DNA of 41,305 nucleotides from JAQBXX01 sp947085325 (GTDB lineage Bacteria; Pseudomonadota; Gammaproteobacteria; SURF-13). Of this stretch, positions 33,549-41,305 are shown piece after piece (the first letter of the stretch is position 1; each line of letters begins with the position of its first letter). The stretch spans positions 1 to 41,305 of the forward strand of contig CAMTVY010000021.1 in NCBI GenBank assembly GCA_947085325.1, written 5' to 3'. The position numbers were made by a program, and so were the translations under genes. Under the pieces are notes generated by a model, which made no database searches, was not told the origin of the DNA, and saw only the letters and a program-made list of their open reading frames with translations.

Positions 33549-34889
33549 ATGAAACCTGTCGTCGCCCTCGTAGGCCGGCCCAACGTCGGCAAGTCCACAC
33601 TGTTTAATCGCCTGACCCGCACGCGCAGTGCGCTGGTGGCGGACATGCCCGGCCTCACGCGTGATCGTATTTACGGCGACGGCAGCGTGGAAGGTGGTCG
33701 CCCGTTTTTTGTGGTGGATACCGGCGGTTTGGGTTCGGATCAGGCAGGCATCGAGGCACTGGCGGCGGAGCAGACCTGGGTTGCGGTCGAAGAGTCGGAT
33801 GTCACGCTGCTGATTGTGGATGGGCGTGCGGGGCTGACAGACGAGGATGCACGCATTGCCAAGCGCCTGCGTCGCACAGGCAAGCCGGTGTTCCTGGTGG
33901 TGAACAAGGGCGAGGGCTGCGAGCCCGGCGTGGTGGCAGCCGAGTTTCATGCCCTGGGCTGGGGTGAGCCGCATGTTATTTCCGCCGCGCATGGCAGCGG
34001 CGTGGAAGAGCTGATGCTGAGCGTGTTGGCGAGCTTTCCGCCGGGGGAGGACGAGGCACCAGATACCGAGACCCTGAAAAGTATCCGGCTCGCGGTCGTG
34101 GGCCGCCCCAATGCGGGAAAATCGACCTTGATCAATCGCCTGTTGGGCGAAGAGCGTGTGCTGGCATTTGATGCGCCCGGTACCACGCGCGACAGCATTT
34201 ATATTCCCTTTGAGCGCAAGGGTACACACTACACACTTATCGACACGGCGGGTGTGCGCAGGAAGAGCCGGGTGGGTGAAGGCATAGAGAAGTTGAGCGT
34301 GATCAAAACACTGCGCGCCATCGACGACGCCAATGTGATTATCCTGATGCTTGACGCTACGGAAGGCGTCACGGAACTGGATGCATCACTGCTGGGGCTG
34401 GTGCTGGAGTCGGGGCGGGCGCTGGTGATCGCAGTGAACAAGTGGGACGGTGCGGATGCCGATCAGCGCGCGCGCATCAAGGAAGAGTTTGAGCGCAGGC
34501 TGTCATTTGTGGATTTTGCCCGTACGCATTTTATCTCGGCACTGCGCGGCACGCATGTGGCGGAGTTGTTCACCTCGGTAGACAGGGCGTATGCCTCCGC
34601 CATGCGCAAGCTGGAAACCGGCGAGTTGACGCGGCTGCTGGAAAAGGCGCTGGCCAAGCATCAACCGCCGCTGGTGCAGGGCCGCAGTATCAAACTGCGT
34701 TATGCGCATCAGGGGGGGCACAATCCACCAGTGATCGTGATCCACGGCAACCGTATTATATCGGTCCCCGAATCATACAAGCGTTATCTGGTGAACAGCT
34801 TCCGCAGTGCACTCAAGCTGGCGGGAACACCGCTCAGGCTGGAATTCAGAAGTGGAGACAACCCCTACGCGAGCAAGCCGCGCGGCTAA
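33549..34889 (+). CDS. der: Ribosome-assembly GTPase Der (EngA)
   Basis: A tandem-domain GTPase essential for 50S subunit assembly. 446 residues. The first G1 motif GRPNVGKST is at 8-16 and the second, GRPNAGKST, near 185. G3 motifs are DTGG and DTAG, and NKWD is the second G4. The C-terminal KH-like domain includes NPPVIVIHGNRI. ATG 33549 is chosen over TTG 33528, which lies in the repeat arm. There is no Shine-Dalgarno. Its TAA overlaps the stop of convergent mlaA. Confidence 0.97.
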   Translation: MKPVVALVGRPNVGKSTLFNRLTRTRSALVADMPGLTRDRIYGDGSVEGGRPFFVVDTGGLGSDQAGIEALAAEQTWVAVEESDVTLLIVDGRAGLTDEDARIAKRLRRTGKPVFLVVNKGEGCEPGVVAAEFHALGWGEPHVISAAHGSGVEELMLSVLASFPPGEDEAPDTETLKSIRLAVVGRPNAGKSTLINRLLGEERVLAFDAPGTTRDSIYIPFERKGTHYTLIDTAGVRRKSRVGEGIEKLSVIKTLRAIDDANVIILMLDATEGVTELDASLLGLVLESGRALVIAVNKWDGADADQRARIKEEFERRLSFVDFARTHFISALRGTHVAELFTSVDRAYASAMRKLETGELTRLLEKALAKHQPPLVQGRSIKLRYAHQGGHNPPVIVIHGNRIISVPESYKRYLVNSFRSALKLAGTPLRLEFRSGDNPYASKPRG

Positions 34890-35659
34890 TTCGGTGCGAT
34901 TAGTTGCTTGACGCCGGGGTCGAAGGCTTCATCAGCGTCGTCTTCCTCGTCTGGTGCTGCTGCACCATCGCGAATCAGACTGCCACGTCGCTGCAAGTAG
35001 GCCTCGCGCGTGAAAACATAGGGGTCGAGCGCCGCTGCTTCCAATATACGCTGCGCGCCCAGAAAGCGCGCTCGCCGGTCGATGATTTTGAGCCCCCACA
35101 ACTGGTTGCGTTCGGCTACATCAGAGTGGCTGTTGAGCAGGTCGACCTGGGCATCACCGTACAGGGCAATGCCATCGCGCAGGGTGCTGGGCCCGAAGAG
35201 GGGTAGCACCACGTAGAAGCCCTCGCCTACACCCCAATAACCCAAGGTCTGGCCCAAGTCCTCATTGTGCGCCTCCAGCCCCATGGGGGTGGCGATGTCG
35301 ATCAGGCCAAGCAGCCCGAAGGTCGAGTTATAAATAAAGCGTTGTATATCTTCGGCGCCTTGCTCAAACTTGCCTTGCAGGAATGAATTGATGATGACAA
35401 TGGGGTAGGCAAGATTGTTGAAGAAATTGCCCACGCCGGTACGTGCTGGCTGCGGTACGGCAGCCTCATAACCCACGGCGAGAGGCTTGATCAGGGCCTT
35501 GTCGACCGTCTCGTTAAAGCTGTACATTGTCCGGTTGAAGCCCTCTAACGGGTCGCGTTTGTCATCCGTGTGCTGATTGACGGCGCAGCCGGGGAGCAGC
35601 ATAACGGCAGCTGCAAATCCCAGGCAGGATGCCAGCTTGGCAAGGTGGATATGATTCAT
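34886..35659 (-). CDS. mlaA: Phospholipid transport lipoprotein MlaA (VacJ)
   Basis: An outer membrane lipoprotein that removes mislocalised phospholipid from the outer leaflet and hands it to the Mla pathway. 257 residues. The lipobox is LLPGC. Core motifs are DPLEGFNRTMYSFNE, FFNNLAYPI, RFIYNSTFGLLGLID and EDLGQTLGYWGVG. ATG 35659 is chosen over 35746 because it begins the signal peptide and has AAGG close upstream; the longer start gives no signal sequence. An acidic tail (DEEDDADEAFD) ends the protein. Confidence 0.95.
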   Translation of the reverse strand: MNHIHLAKLASCLGFAAAVMLLPGCAVNQHTDDKRDPLEGFNRTMYSFNETVDKALIKPLAVGYEAAVPQPARTGVGNFFNNLAYPIVIINSFLQGKFEQGAEDIQRFIYNSTFGLLGLIDIATPMGLEAHNEDLGQTLGYWGVGEGFYVVLPLFGPSTLRDGIALYGDAQVDLLNSHSDVAERNQLWGLKIIDRRARFLGAQRILEAAALDPYVFTREAYLQRRGSLIRDGAAAPDEEDDADEAFDPGVKQLIAPN

Positions 35660-35745
35660 GTGCCCTTCTTTTATTTGATGTTTTTTCACGGTCACAGGAA
35701 AGCAAACGCTCCCCAGCAGGGCAAGATTATGACATAAATCGCACA

Positions 35746-36597
35746 CTATTCAATATCGGCAGCTGGGGCCGGGAGATGAGGGGTGGTTGGGGCCAGAAAC
35801 AGGGCCGGGTCGACCATGGCTCGATTCAAGCTAACGCCCCAGTGCAAATGGGGGCCGGTGGCGCGCCCGGACATGCCTACCGCGCCCAGGGCCTCTCCCT
35901 GGGCAAGCCGCTGGCCGGGCTGGGCGTCGATGCGTGAGAGGTGGCAGTACATGGTTACCAAACCCTGGCCGTGATCGATGAACACCGTGTTGCCGTTAAA
36001 GAAATAGTCGCCGGTGCTGATGACCTTGCCCGCCGCCGGGGCGGTAACCGGCGTACCCGGCGCGGCGGCGATGTCGAGCCCGCTGTGTGGCTTGCGCGGC
36101 TGGCCGTTGAAGTAGCGCCGCAGGCCAAAGGAACTGCTGAGGCGGCCATCGGCAGGCGGGGTGAAGGCGGTCTCAACCGTAGCACTCTCGCTCCAGTGGG
36201 CCAGCGCGGCCTTGATCTCGGCCGTTTCATGCCGGATGCGCGCCAGATCCTCCGCTGTCGGTTCTACCTTGCGTTTGTCCTTGAGCGTGAGGTGCTGGGT
36301 GGCGTATGCCTTGTCACGTACCTGAAAGGGCTGCGTCTGTGTCTTGCTGCCTCGTTGCACGCGCACTTCATGGTCGCCGGGGGCCGTGTCGAGCGGAATG
36401 CCGATCACCGCCTGCCAATGTTCCCCATCGCGGGCTACCAGCACCCGCACGCCGTTGAAAGACACCTGCGGCACGTCATTGTCACTGCTCGCTTCCAGCG
36501 GGATGATGGCGATCCCGCCCGGCACCGGCTCGGCCTGCGGCAAGGCCAGTGCGGGCAGCGGCAGGATGAGCAATGCAGCCCGTAACAGCCTATTCAT
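35746..36597 (-). CDS. Secreted M23-family (LytM) peptidase
   Basis: 283 residues. The signal peptide is MNRLLRAALLILPLPALA. An N-terminal beta-rich region (about 20-110) precedes a C-terminal LytM domain (about 155-270) with the zinc motifs HSGLDIAAAPG and HLHWG. Both ligand motifs are intact, so it is probably an active peptidoglycan endopeptidase in the periplasm. ATG 36597 overlaps the xseA end by 8 nt and starts the signal peptide; the in-frame TTG at 36612 is less likely. The substrate is not deducible. Confidence 0.9.
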   Translation of the reverse strand: MNRLLRAALLILPLPALALPQAEPVPGGIAIIPLEASSDNDVPQVSFNGVRVLVARDGEHWQAVIGIPLDTAPGDHEVRVQRGSKTQTQPFQVRDKAYATQHLTLKDKRKVEPTAEDLARIRHETAEIKAALAHWSESATVETAFTPPADGRLSSSFGLRRYFNGQPRKPHSGLDIAAAPGTPVTAPAAGKVISTGDYFFNGNTVFIDHGQGLVTMYCHLSRIDAQPGQRLAQGEALGAVGMSGRATGPHLHWGVSLNRAMVDPALFLAPTTPHLPAPAADIE

Positions 36598-37945
36598 CGA
36601 ACGTTTGCTCAACGTTGCAGATCACGCGGCCAGTGCCCAGGCGCGCCTCGATACGTTCCCCGGGGCTAACGTCCTGAGCGGAGCGAACCAGTGCATGCTG
36701 GGGCAGTCGCTGCACGATGGCGTAGCCGCGCGCCAGTGTGGCGAGCGGGCTGACGCCCTCCAGCGCACGTGTGAGCGTAGCGAGGCGGGCGCGGTGTTGC
36801 CCTAGCCGTTGTCGCAGGGCGGCCCCCAGCCGCAGTGTCAGCGTGTCATGCAGGCCACGCAGGCGCTGCAAACGGTAGAGCGGGGTCTGCCGCTGGAGTC
36901 GCAGGTGCAATTCCGCGATGCGGTGCATGTGATGGTGCTGGCGTGCTGTCCGGGCGCGGTGCAGGCGTTGCTCCAGGTCATCGAGCTGTTGTGCGCGTTC
37001 GCGCAGGCGCTGGCCGGGGTGCTGCAAGCGCTGCTGCAGAAAGCGCAGCGATTGTTGTGACTGGTTGATCTGTGTGCGCAACAGGAACGTCAGCCGCGTC
37101 TGCAATTGCGCGAGCGTCTGCCGCCATGTCCCGGCGTCGGGGCTGACCAGTTCCGCCGCTGCGGTGGGCGTGGGCGCGCGCTGGTCGGCGACCAGGTCGG
37201 CAATGGTGAAGTCGATCTCATGGCCGATGCCGGTGACGACGGGGATGCCGCAGGCGTGGATGGCGCGCGCCACAACCTCCTCATTGAATGCCCACAGGTC
37301 TTCGAGCGAGCCGCCGCCGCGCGCCACAAGCAGCACATCGCATTCGCGCCGCTGATCCGCGAGTCGGAGGGCGGCCGCAATTTTCTCCGCCGCACCCGCG
37401 CCCTGCACCGGCACCGGATAAATCAGCACCGGCAGGGCAGGAAAGCGGCGGCGCAGGGTGGTGAGGATGTCGCGCAGGGCGGCGCCGGTGGGCGAGGTGA
37501 CCACGCCGATGCGCCGTGGCAGGGTGGGCAGCGGCTGTTTGTGCGCCGGGTCGAACAGTCCCGCCGCCGCGAGGCGTTGCTTGAGCTGCTCGAAGGCACG
37601 CAGCAGGACGCCGTCGCCGGCCTGCTCCAGGTGCTCGACAATGAGCTGATATTCACCCCGTTGCTCGTACAGGCTCACGCTCACCCGCGCCAGCACCTGC
37701 ATGCCGTTTTCGGGCGTGAACGGCAGCCGCACGCGGTTGCGGAACAACGCACAGCGCACCTGTGCCGCCGCATCCTTGAGCGCAAAATAGAGGTGTCCGG
37801 AGCTGGGGCGGGCGAGGTTGGAAATCTCCCCCTCTACCCAGATCAGCGGGAAAGTGCCCTCCAGCAGCTCGCGCGCCTCCATATTCAGGCGGGAAACACT
37901 ATAGACATCACGCTGCAGGGCGGTTTCGGGGGTCGGAATGCTCAT
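36590..37945 (-). CDS. xseA: Exodeoxyribonuclease VII large subunit
   Basis: Catalytic subunit of the single-strand-specific exonuclease VII. 451 residues. An N-terminal OB-fold (about 10-105; LIWVEGEISNLARPSSGHLYF) precedes the catalytic domain with GVVTSPTGAALRDI and VARGGGSLEDLWAFNEE, then GHEIDFTIADLVADQRAPTP. A long coiled-coil follows (about 270-380). ATG 37945 (MSIPTPETALQ) is chosen over an upstream ATG (37969) that lies in the intergenic promoter region. Divergent from guaB. The small subunit xseB is not in the window. Confidence 0.96.
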   Translation of the reverse strand: MSIPTPETALQRDVYSVSRLNMEARELLEGTFPLIWVEGEISNLARPSSGHLYFALKDAAAQVRCALFRNRVRLPFTPENGMQVLARVSVSLYEQRGEYQLIVEHLEQAGDGVLLRAFEQLKQRLAAAGLFDPAHKQPLPTLPRRIGVVTSPTGAALRDILTTLRRRFPALPVLIYPVPVQGAGAAEKIAAALRLADQRRECDVLLVARGGGSLEDLWAFNEEVVARAIHACGIPVVTGIGHEIDFTIADLVADQRAPTPTAAAELVSPDAGTWRQTLAQLQTRLTFLLRTQINQSQQSLRFLQQRLQHPGQRLRERAQQLDDLEQRLHRARTARQHHHMHRIAELHLRLQRQTPLYRLQRLRGLHDTLTLRLGAALRQRLGQHRARLATLTRALEGVSPLATLARGYAIVQRLPQHALVRSAQDVSPGERIEARLGTGRVICNVEQTFDE

Positions 37946-37980
37946 AATATAGCGTGAATCATAGCTCAATCGGTGCGATT

Positions 37981-37991
37981 TGCCCTATAAT
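37981..37991 (+). promoter_or_regulatory. guaB promoter -10 box
   Basis: A perfect TATAAT (37986-37991) lies 30 nt before the guaB ATG in the divergent xseA/guaB gap. The -35 region is poor (AGCTCA at 17 bp), suggesting an activator or upstream element. No clear purine-repressor palindrome is seen. Confidence 0.45.
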
Positions 37992-38021
37992 TAGCCGCTT
38001 GGTTTTATCTGGAAACCTGCC

Positions 38022-39491
38022 ATGCGCGTAGTAGCCGAGCAAGGTCTGACCTTTGATGATGTGCTGCTGGTGCCGGCGCATTCTAACCTCCTGCCCAAAC
38101 AGGCCGAACTCGGCAGCTGGCTTACGCGCGAGATCAAACTCCACATCCCCCTGTTGTCCGCTGCCATGGACAGTGTGACCGAGGCCCGACTTGCCATCAG
38201 CATGGCGCAGGAAGGCGGCATCGGCATCGTACACAAAAACATGAGTGTCGAAGAGCAGGCGCGTCAGGTGCGTCTGGTCAAGAAATTCGAGAGTGGCGTC
38301 ATCAAAGACCCGGTCTGCGTGTCACCCGACACCAGCATCGGCGAGGTGCTCGCCATCACGCGCGCCAACAACATCTCCGGCGTGCCGATCGTGGAAGGCA
38401 AGAAACTGGTGGGCATTGTTACCGGGCGCGACCTGCGTTTCGAACCACAGTACGATGCGCCCGTCTCCAGCATCATGACCCCCAAAGAGCGCCTGGTCAC
38501 GGTACGCGAAGGCGCGGAGCGGGAGGAGGTGGTGCGGCTGCTGCACCAGCATCGCATCGAGAAAGTGCTGGTGGTGAACGACAAATTCCAGTTGCGTGGC
38601 CTGATTACTTTCAAGGACATTCAAAAGGCCAAGGAAAATCCCTACGCCTGCAAGGATACACAGGGCCGCCTGCGTGTCGGCGCCGCAGTCGGCACTGGCG
38701 CGGAGACTGATGAGCGCGTCGCTGCGCTGATTGAGGCCGGGGTGGACGTGATCGTGGTGGATACCGCGCACGGCCATTCGCAGTTCGTGATCGACCGCGT
38801 GCGCCAGTTGAAAAAGGCCTATCCCGATCTGCAAATCATCGGCGGCAACGTCGCCACCGGCGCGGCAGCACTGGCGCTGGTCGAGGCGGGCGCCGACGGC
38901 ATCAAGGTCGGTATCGGGCCGGGTTCGATCTGCACCACGCGCATCGTCACTGGCGTGGGCGTGCCGCAGATGAGCGCAGTCATGGATGTCGCCAAGGCGC
39001 TCGCTGACAGCGGTGTGCCGCTTATCTCCGACGGCGGTATACGCTACTCGGGCGATCTGGCCAAGGCGCTGGCCGCAGGCGCGTACTCGGTCATGATCGG
39101 CAGCCTGTTCGCAGGCACCGAGGAGGCGCCGGGCGAGGTCGAGCTGTATCAGGGCCGTTCCTATAAATCCTACCGTGGCATGGGTTCGCTCGGTGCCATG
39201 ACGCAGGGGCGCGGCGCCAGCGAGCGCTACTTTCAGGACGACATCGAGCAGGCCGAAAAACTGGTGCCGGAAGGCATCGAAGGCCGCGTGCCATACAAAG
39301 GCAGCATGCACGCCATCGTGCACCAGCTCATGGGCGGCTTGCGCGCCAGCATGGGTTACACCGGCTGCCGCACCATCGACGCCCTGCGCACCAAGCCGCA
39401 CTTCGTGCGGGTGAGTACGGCGGGCATGCGCGAGAGCCACGTGCACGATGTGACCATCACCAAGGAAGCGCCGAATTACCGGATAGATTAA
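38022..39491 (+). CDS. guaB: IMP dehydrogenase
   Basis: Oxidises IMP to XMP, the committing step of GMP synthesis. 489 residues. It starts MRVVAEQGLTFDDVLLVPAHS. Two CBS domains (about 95-205) interrupt the TIM barrel. The active-site Cys is near residue 304 in GPGSICTTR, with the flap motif GMGSLGAM following. guaA comes next, separated by a 113-nt spacer that is almost entirely a heptamer inverted repeat. Confidence 0.98.
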   Translation: MRVVAEQGLTFDDVLLVPAHSNLLPKQAELGSWLTREIKLHIPLLSAAMDSVTEARLAISMAQEGGIGIVHKNMSVEEQARQVRLVKKFESGVIKDPVCVSPDTSIGEVLAITRANNISGVPIVEGKKLVGIVTGRDLRFEPQYDAPVSSIMTPKERLVTVREGAEREEVVRLLHQHRIEKVLVVNDKFQLRGLITFKDIQKAKENPYACKDTQGRLRVGAAVGTGAETDERVAALIEAGVDVIVVDTAHGHSQFVIDRVRQLKKAYPDLQIIGGNVATGAAALALVEAGADGIKVGIGPGSICTTRIVTGVGVPQMSAVMDVAKALADSGVPLISDGGIRYSGDLAKALAAGAYSVMIGSLFAGTEEAPGEVELYQGRSYKSYRGMGSLGAMTQGRGASERYFQDDIEQAEKLVPEGIEGRVPYKGSMHAIVHQLMGGLRASMGYTGCRTIDALRTKPHFVRVSTAGMRESHVHDVTITKEAPNYRID

Positions 39492-39496
39492 AATCA

Positions 39497-39604
39497 GAGA
39501 AAAGATACAAGAGAAAAGAGAAAAGAGAAAAGTAAAAAATACAGGAAACATTGAGCGGAAGGTTTTAACTTTTCTTTTGTATCTTTGCTCTTTTATCTGC
39601 CTTT
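39497..39604. repeat. Heptamer inverted-repeat spacer between guaB and guaA
   Basis: Left 7-mers from 39497: GAGAAAA, GATACAA, then GAGAAAA three times, running into AAAAAATACAG (39534-39544), which also occurs in the suhB/trmJ loop. Right 7-mers from 39570: TTTTCTT, TTGTATC, TTTGCTC, TTTTATC, TGCCTTT, ending exactly at the guaA ATG. Arms 39497-39518 and 39569-39590 give 20 Watson-Crick pairs plus one G-U of 22, around a 50-nt loop. Confidence 0.92.
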
Positions 39605-41176
39605 ATGGACATCCACGCCGACCGCATCCTGATCCTCGACTTCGGGTCGCAATACACCCAGCTCATCGCACGCCGCGTGCGCGAGTTCGGCGTCTACTGC
39701 GAGATACACCCGTGGGATATCAGCGAAGACGCACTGCGCGCCTTCGCCCCCAGTGGCGTGATTCTCTCCGGCGGGCCGGAGTCCGTGACGCTGGCCGATA
39801 CCCCGCGCGCGCCACAGTCGGTGTTTACACTCGGCGTGCCGGTGCTCGGCATCTGTTACGGCATGCAGACCATGGCGGCGCAGTTGGGCGGTGAGGTGGA
39901 GAGTTCCGCGCAGCGTGAATTCGGTTACGCCGAGGTGCGTGCGCGTGGCCACTCCGAACTGCTGCGCGATATCGAAGACCGCACCAATGCGGAAGGCCAC
40001 GGGCTGCTCGACGTGTGGATGAGCCACGGGGATCGTGTGGCGCGGTTGCCGACCGGCTTCAAGGCGATCGCGAGCACCCCCTCGGCGCCGCTCGCGGGCA
40101 TGGCCGACGAGGCGCGCCATTTCTACGGCCTGCAATTCCATCCCGAAGTTACGCACACACACCAGGGTGCACGCATCCTCCAGCGTTTTGCGCTGGAAAT
40201 CTGCGGCTGTGCCGCACTGTGGACCGCCCACAACATCATCGAAGATAGCATCGCCCAGGTACGCCAGCAGGTTGGCGACAGCGAAGTGCTGCTGGGTCTG
40301 TCCGGCGGCGTGGATTCCTCCGTGGTGGCTGCGCTGCTGCACAAGGCCATCGGTGATCAGCTCACCTGCGTATTCGTTGACAACGGCCTGCTGCGCCTGC
40401 ATGAAGGTGATCAGGTCATGGCGACCTTCGCCAAACATATGGGCATCAAGGTGCTGCGCGTGGATGCGGAGCGGCGCTTTCTCGATGCGCTGAAAGGCGT
40501 CGCCGATCCGGAAGACAAGCGCAAACACATTGGCCGGTTGTTTATTGATGTGTTTGAGGAAGAAGCCGTCAAGCTGCGCAATATCAAATGGCTCGCGCAG
40601 GGCACCATCTACCCCGATGTGATTGAATCCGCCGCCGCCAAGTCGGGCAAGGCGCACGTCATCAAGTCACACCACAACGTCGGTGGCCTGCCGGAAAAGA
40701 TGAGGCTCAAACTGGTCGAGCCGCTGCGCGAACTGTTCAAGGACGAAGTGCGCCGTCTCGGCGTGGAGCTGGGGCTGCCGTACGAAATGGTGTACCGCCA
40801 CCCGTTCCCCGGCCCCGGCCTTGGCGTGCGCATCCTGGGCGAGGTAAAAAAATCTTATGCCGACACGCTGCGCAAGGCGGATGCGATTTTCATGGAAGAG
40901 CTGCACAGGCACGATCTGTACGACAAGGTAAGCCAGGCGTTCGCCGTATTCCTGCCGGTGAAATCCGTGGGCGTGATGGGCGACGCGCGGCGCTACGACC
41001 ATGTCATCTCCCTGCGTGCGGTGGAGACCGTGGACTTCATGACCGCCCACTGGGCGCACCTGCCCTACGACGTGCTGGACACCATTTCCACCCGCATCAT
41101 CAACGAAGTGCCCGGCGTCAGTCGCGTGGTGTACGATATTTCCGGCAAGCCTCCCGCCACCATCGAGTGGGAGTAA
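39605..41176 (+). CDS. guaA: GMP synthase (glutamine-hydrolysing)
   Basis: Converts XMP to GMP with glutamine and ATP. 523 residues. The class I amidotransferase domain (1-195) has nucleophile C84 in GICYGMQ, and H179 and E181 in HPEVTHT. The ATP-pyrophosphatase domain has P-loop LSGGVDSS (about 235). The C-terminal dimerisation domain has YRHPFPGPGLGVR and ends KPPATIEWE. There is no Shine-Dalgarno: a pyrimidine heptamer arm reaches the ATG. It is likely cotranscribed with guaB through the hairpin spacer. Confidence 0.98.
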   Translation: MDIHADRILILDFGSQYTQLIARRVREFGVYCEIHPWDISEDALRAFAPSGVILSGGPESVTLADTPRAPQSVFTLGVPVLGICYGMQTMAAQLGGEVESSAQREFGYAEVRARGHSELLRDIEDRTNAEGHGLLDVWMSHGDRVARLPTGFKAIASTPSAPLAGMADEARHFYGLQFHPEVTHTHQGARILQRFALEICGCAALWTAHNIIEDSIAQVRQQVGDSEVLLGLSGGVDSSVVAALLHKAIGDQLTCVFVDNGLLRLHEGDQVMATFAKHMGIKVLRVDAERRFLDALKGVADPEDKRKHIGRLFIDVFEEEAVKLRNIKWLAQGTIYPDVIESAAAKSGKAHVIKSHHNVGGLPEKMRLKLVEPLRELFKDEVRRLGVELGLPYEMVYRHPFPGPGLGVRILGEVKKSYADTLRKADAIFMEELHRHDLYDKVSQAFAVFLPVKSVGVMGDARRYDHVISLRAVETVDFMTAHWAHLPYDVLDTISTRIINEVPGVSRVVYDISGKPPATIEWE

Positions 41177-41182
41177 TTACCC

Positions 41183-41305
41183 CTACCTCTCGGGCGGATG
41201 TTCCTGCAATGACTTAGCCGTGTGTGGCCTATCGCGCGCTGCTTGCTCTTGCTGCTCTTCTCCACAGTTCGGCGTAGTAAAAAATTGCCGCTTCACGGTG
41301 CGCGC
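41183..41305 (-). CDS. Possible C-terminal end of an unidentified gene, cut by the window edge
   Basis: The minus frame is open from the window edge to a TAG at 41183-41185, 40 codons, ending SLQEHPPER. It is hydrophilic and Gln/Glu-rich with no recognised domain. It would be convergent with guaA, 6 nt apart. Other frames here also run open for a while, so this is only a possibility. Confidence 0.25.
   Translation of the reverse strand, partial: ARTVKRQFFTTPNCGEEQQEQAARDRPHTAKSLQEHPPER

Noticed and set aside
35660..35746. N-terminal extension of mlaA from 35746
   Set aside because: It would bury the lipoprotein signal peptide behind 29 residues; ATG 35659 gives a clean signal with lipobox LLPGC.

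Overview
The window is a chromosomal stretch of a GC-rich gammaproteobacterium. The evidence is classical gammaproteobacterial gene order: csrA-lysC-alaS-recX-recA read on the minus strand with tRNA-Ser(GCU) and tRNA-Arg(ACG) after csrA; ndk-rlmN-pilF-rodZ-ispG-hisS ... yfgM-bamB-der; and xseA divergent from guaB-guaA. A complete System I cytochrome c maturation operon and a hybrid isc/suf cluster fit a respiring, possibly sulfur-oxidising lineage (Chromatiales or Acidiferrobacterales type). The exact taxon cannot be fixed from this sequence.

Layout. 1-1416 (minus) is the N-terminal 472 codons of a globin-coupled PAS/PAS/GGDEF diguanylate cyclase, cut by the window edge. 1417-2025 has no credible gene but holds hairpins and a tRNA-3'-end-like remnant. 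2026-8867 (minus) is tRNA-Arg, tRNA-Ser, csrA, lysC, alaS, recX, recA and suhB. 8994-18561 (plus) is trmJ, cysE and an Fe-S assembly cluster (iscR, iscS, iscA, sufBCDSU, nfu) with IscR-type operators before iscR and before sufB. 18651-24425 is ndk, rlmN, pilF, rodZ, ispG and hisS. 24426-24921 is a long non-coding leader with a candidate promoter, followed by ccmABCDEFGHI to 31525. 31664-34889 is yfgM, bamB and der. 34886-37945 (minus) is mlaA, an M23 peptidase and xseA. 38022-41176 is guaB and guaA.

How the genes fit together. IscR senses Fe-S status and probably represses both its own promoter and the sufB promoter. The cluster makes Fe-S clusters used, among others, by RlmN and IspG encoded just downstream. 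The ccm operon moves heme to apocytochromes c. BamB, MlaA, PilF and RodZ serve the envelope.

The most unusual signal is a family of intergenic inverted repeats built from in-phase 7-nt units. Purine-rich heptamers lie on the left, complementary pyrimidine-rich heptamers on the right. They fill the gaps suhB/trmJ, ispG/hisS, bamB/der and guaB/guaA. The right arm runs up to the ATG (in three cases ending in a TGCCTTT-like unit) and leaves no Shine-Dalgarno sequence. A second clear observation is a perfect 17-bp tandem duplication at the ccmE-ccmF junction that appears to have destroyed an ancestral ATGA overlap.
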